NCBI GenBank assembly: GCA_002452555.1 | Contig: DKER01000109.1 | Span: forward strand, 1-18,384 | Direction of reading: 5' to 3' | From: Fidelibacterota bacterium UBA6817 | GTDB lineage: Bacteria; Fidelibacterota; Fidelibacteria; Fidelibacterales; Fidelibacteraceae | DNA length: 18,384 bases | Part shown: positions 16,738 through 18,384 of the stretch, one piece after another | How positions within the stretch are numbered: the first letter of the stretch is position 1 | Layout of the letters: every line of letters begins with the position of its first letter | Translations under genes and position numbers: made by a program | Notes under the pieces: generated by a model | What the model was told of the DNA's origin: nothing | What the model saw: only the letters and a program-made list of their open reading frames with translations | The model's database searches: none

Positions 16738-18360
16738 ATGAAGTTAATGAGTCTCTTTGGTATGATTTTGCTTTTATTTATTGCCTGGCTTATGTCTTAT
16801 AATCGGAAAGCAATACAGATCAGAACAGTCATTTGGGGGATGGCTCTGCAATTTTTGTTTGCTGTTATTATCCTCCAGAAAAATGTGTTCAGTTTTGTGG
16901 GAATGGGTGTTCTTGCGTTTTTGATTGTTCTTTACCAGTTCAGGAATGAAATGCTGCAGCCCGATAATCGATGGAAAACAATTCTGAAAAGTGCAGGGTG
17001 GACCCTTATTTCCGGTTCTGTGTGGTTCTTTGTTTTTAAATATGTAAGCGGTGTTTTGGTGCTCCTTCTGCTTTTGGCCGGAATTATCCTTTTCAGGAAA
17101 CTGAAAAATATTTCATTCGCACAAAAAATTTCCCTGCAATTTATAATTGCCTTGTTTGCATTGCCTGTTAGCAAAGGGTATTACGGTCAAATAATTTTTC
17201 ACTCATTCAGTGATAAAGTTGCAGAATTTCTTAACATGTCAAATTATGGCGCTGCTTTTCTCTTCGGGAACCTGGTTGAAGCACAATATTTTTTCCCCGG
17301 TGTTGATACCTGGCCCGGATTTGGCTATCAGTTTGCATTTAAGGTATTGCCCACAATCGTCTTTTTTGCTGCATTTATGAGCATTCTTTATCATCTGGGC
17401 ATCATGCAGAAAATCATTGTAGCCATGGCCCGGTTCATGCAATGGACCATGGGGACTTCCGGAGCGGAGACCCTGAGCTGTTCTGCAAATATTTTTGTCG
17501 GTCAGACAGAAGCGCCCCTTCTGGTCAAACCGTTTATTAAAGATATGACCAACAGTGAACTGTTGACAATTATGGTGGGTGGTTTTGCAACGATTGCCGG
17601 CGGTGTTCTGGCCGGATTTATCGCTATGGGAATTAATGCGGGACACCTCATCGCCGCAAGTGTTATGTCTGCGCCTGCGGCTCTTGTGATCAGTAAAATT
17701 ATTTATCCTGAAAAGGAGGTTTCCAAAACTGCCGGTGAAGTGGAAATGCCCGAGATTTCCAAAAATGCAAACGTCATTGATGCGGCAGCATCAGGAATTA
17801 CTGACGGTTTGAAACTGGCGGTCAATGTTGGTGCCATGCTTTTAGGCTTTATTGCCCTGATTGCAGTCATCGACGTTATTCTGAATTGGCTGGATATGTT
17901 GATAGACGGGAAATTATTGGGCGGTGCGATCTACGAATATACGGCAAGAACCGTATCATCGCCCATTACAAGAGAATATGCCGGAATTTTTCCCGGATCC
18001 TTAAAAACACTTTTCGGAAACCTGCTTAAACCGTTGGCTTATGCCATGGGTGTGCCCTGGGGTGAAGCACATCTGGTTGGGAATCTTTTAGGTATTAAAC
18101 TTTCTCTGAATGAATTTGTGGCTTACGGTAATCTGGGTACATACATACATAACAATTTATTGAGCGAACGGGCTCAGGTCATTTCGACCTATGCTCTGTG
18201 CGGATTTGCGAATTTCTCCTCCATCGCCATTCAGCTGGGAGGTATCAGCGCCTTGGCTCCGGGAAGACGAGCTGACCTTTCCAGAGTGGCTCTCAAAGCC
18301 ATGTTCGGCGGTGCGCTGGCAAGCTGGACGACAGCCACACTGGCAGGAATTCTATTATAA
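16738..18360 (+). CDS. Concentrative nucleoside transporter (CNT/NupC family), 540 aa with extra N-terminal membrane segment
   Basis: Cation-coupled nucleoside importer of the inner membrane. The C-terminal core has the family signatures GQTEAPLLVKP (255-265), SAPAALVISK (311-320), LNEFVAYG (457-464) and TYALCGFANFSSIAIQLGG (484-502). Residues equivalent to those binding uridine in Vibrio cholerae CNT are present: G255-Q256-T257-E258, E459, F490, N492 and S495. The N-terminal part (NRKAIQIRTVIWGMALQF, 22-39) is also canonical. Between about 55 and 130 there are extra residues with two or three membrane segments, followed by a second LQF-type helix (132-142), which makes the protein 540 aa against about 400-430 for typical bacterial members. 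A good ribosome site (AAGAGG, 7 nt before ATG) marks the start. Neighbouring cdd, udk and tdk point to pyrimidine nucleosides as substrates (inference). Confidence 0.94.
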   Translation: MKLMSLFGMILLLFIAWLMSYNRKAIQIRTVIWGMALQFLFAVIILQKNVFSFVGMGVLAFLIVLYQFRNEMLQPDNRWKTILKSAGWTLISGSVWFFVFKYVSGVLVLLLLLAGIILFRKLKNISFAQKISLQFIIALFALPVSKGYYGQIIFHSFSDKVAEFLNMSNYGAAFLFGNLVEAQYFFPGVDTWPGFGYQFAFKVLPTIVFFAAFMSILYHLGIMQKIIVAMARFMQWTMGTSGAETLSCSANIFVGQTEAPLLVKPFIKDMTNSELLTIMVGGFATIAGGVLAGFIAMGINAGHLIAASVMSAPAALVISKIIYPEKEVSKTAGEVEMPEISKNANVIDAAASGITDGLKLAVNVGAMLLGFIALIAVIDVILNWLDMLIDGKLLGGAIYEYTARTVSSPITREYAGIFPGSLKTLFGNLLKPLAYAMGVPWGEAHLVGNLLGIKLSLNEFVAYGNLGTYIHNNLLSERAQVISTYALCGFANFSSIAIQLGGISALAPGRRADLSRVALKAMFGGALASWTTATLAGILL

Positions 18361-18384
18361 AGAATTAAGAATTAAGAATTAAGA
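18360..18384. repeat. Heptanucleotide tandem repeat, unit AAGAATT, about 3.6 copies, cut by window edge
   Basis: From the last base of the transporter stop codon the sequence is a perfect run of the 7-bp unit AAGAATT repeated three times plus AAGA, ending at the window edge, so its true length is unknown. The repeat is AT-rich and non-coding here. It could be a simple-sequence tract or the start of a longer intergenic repeat. Confidence 0.85.

Noticed and set aside
1..18384. Search for defence systems, toxin-antitoxin pairs, phage or transposon genes, CRISPR arrays and tRNAs
   Set aside because: All long frames are identified as core genes or fit a known fold, intergenic gaps are short, and there are no terminal inverted repeats, integrase or transposase motifs, spaced repeats or cloverleaf-like segments.

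Overview
The window is about 44% GC and almost completely coding. It looks like a chromosomal housekeeping region of a Gram-negative, rod-forming bacterium from the FCB (Bacteroidota/Chlorobiota and relatives) assemblage. The grounds are: an LptD of the FCB type with a very long N-terminal OstA region; a secreted protein resembling the fibronectin-like domains of Bacteroidota secreted proteins; an M23 peptidase whose post-catalytic Ig-like domain resembles those of Bacteroidota; and frequent lack of Shine-Dalgarno sites. The phylum cannot be fixed from this window. Marinimicrobia- or Calditrichota-like lineages are as plausible as Bacteroidota itself.

Layout. Positions 1-5100 are read on the minus strand as rarA, then lptD, then a GNAT acetyltransferase cut by the window edge. 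Neighbouring genes overlap by 17 and 14 nt, which suggests one transcription unit. A divergent intergenic region (5101-5279) contains a good sigma70-like promoter facing right. To its right everything is on the plus strand: a small secreted protein of unknown function (5280-5702), then the cell-elongation cluster mreB-mreC-mreD-mrdA(PBP2)-rodA (5833-11149) with 1-4 nt overlaps or a 1 nt gap, then smpB-tyrS (11189-12850), a large secreted M23 peptidase (12861-15101), and a pyrimidine-nucleoside block cdd-udk-tdk-nucleoside transporter (15118-18360). A 7-bp tandem repeat begins at the last stop codon and runs off the right edge. No non-coding stretch exceeds about 180 bp. I see no rRNA, tRNA, CRISPR array, IS element or phage gene, and no convincing hairpin terminator.

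How the genes work together. MreB filaments with MreC, MreD, PBP2 and RodA form the elongasome, which inserts peptidoglycan along the side wall. The neighbouring M23 protein could trim peptidoglycan but is not proven to act with it. LptD places LPS in the outer leaflet of the outer membrane. SmpB (trans-translation) and TyrRS serve protein synthesis. The transporter brings in nucleosides, Cdd deaminates cytidine and deoxycytidine, and Udk and Tdk phosphorylate (uridine/cytidine and thymidine/deoxyuridine), together giving a complete import-to-monophosphate salvage route.

I found no clearly new biological system. The points most worth a second look are the enlarged, three-cysteine LptD, the extra membrane segment in the nucleoside transporter, the Cys-rich putative zinc site in PBP2, the unassigned C-terminal half of the M23 protein, the orphan secreted domain before mreB, and the heptamer repeat.
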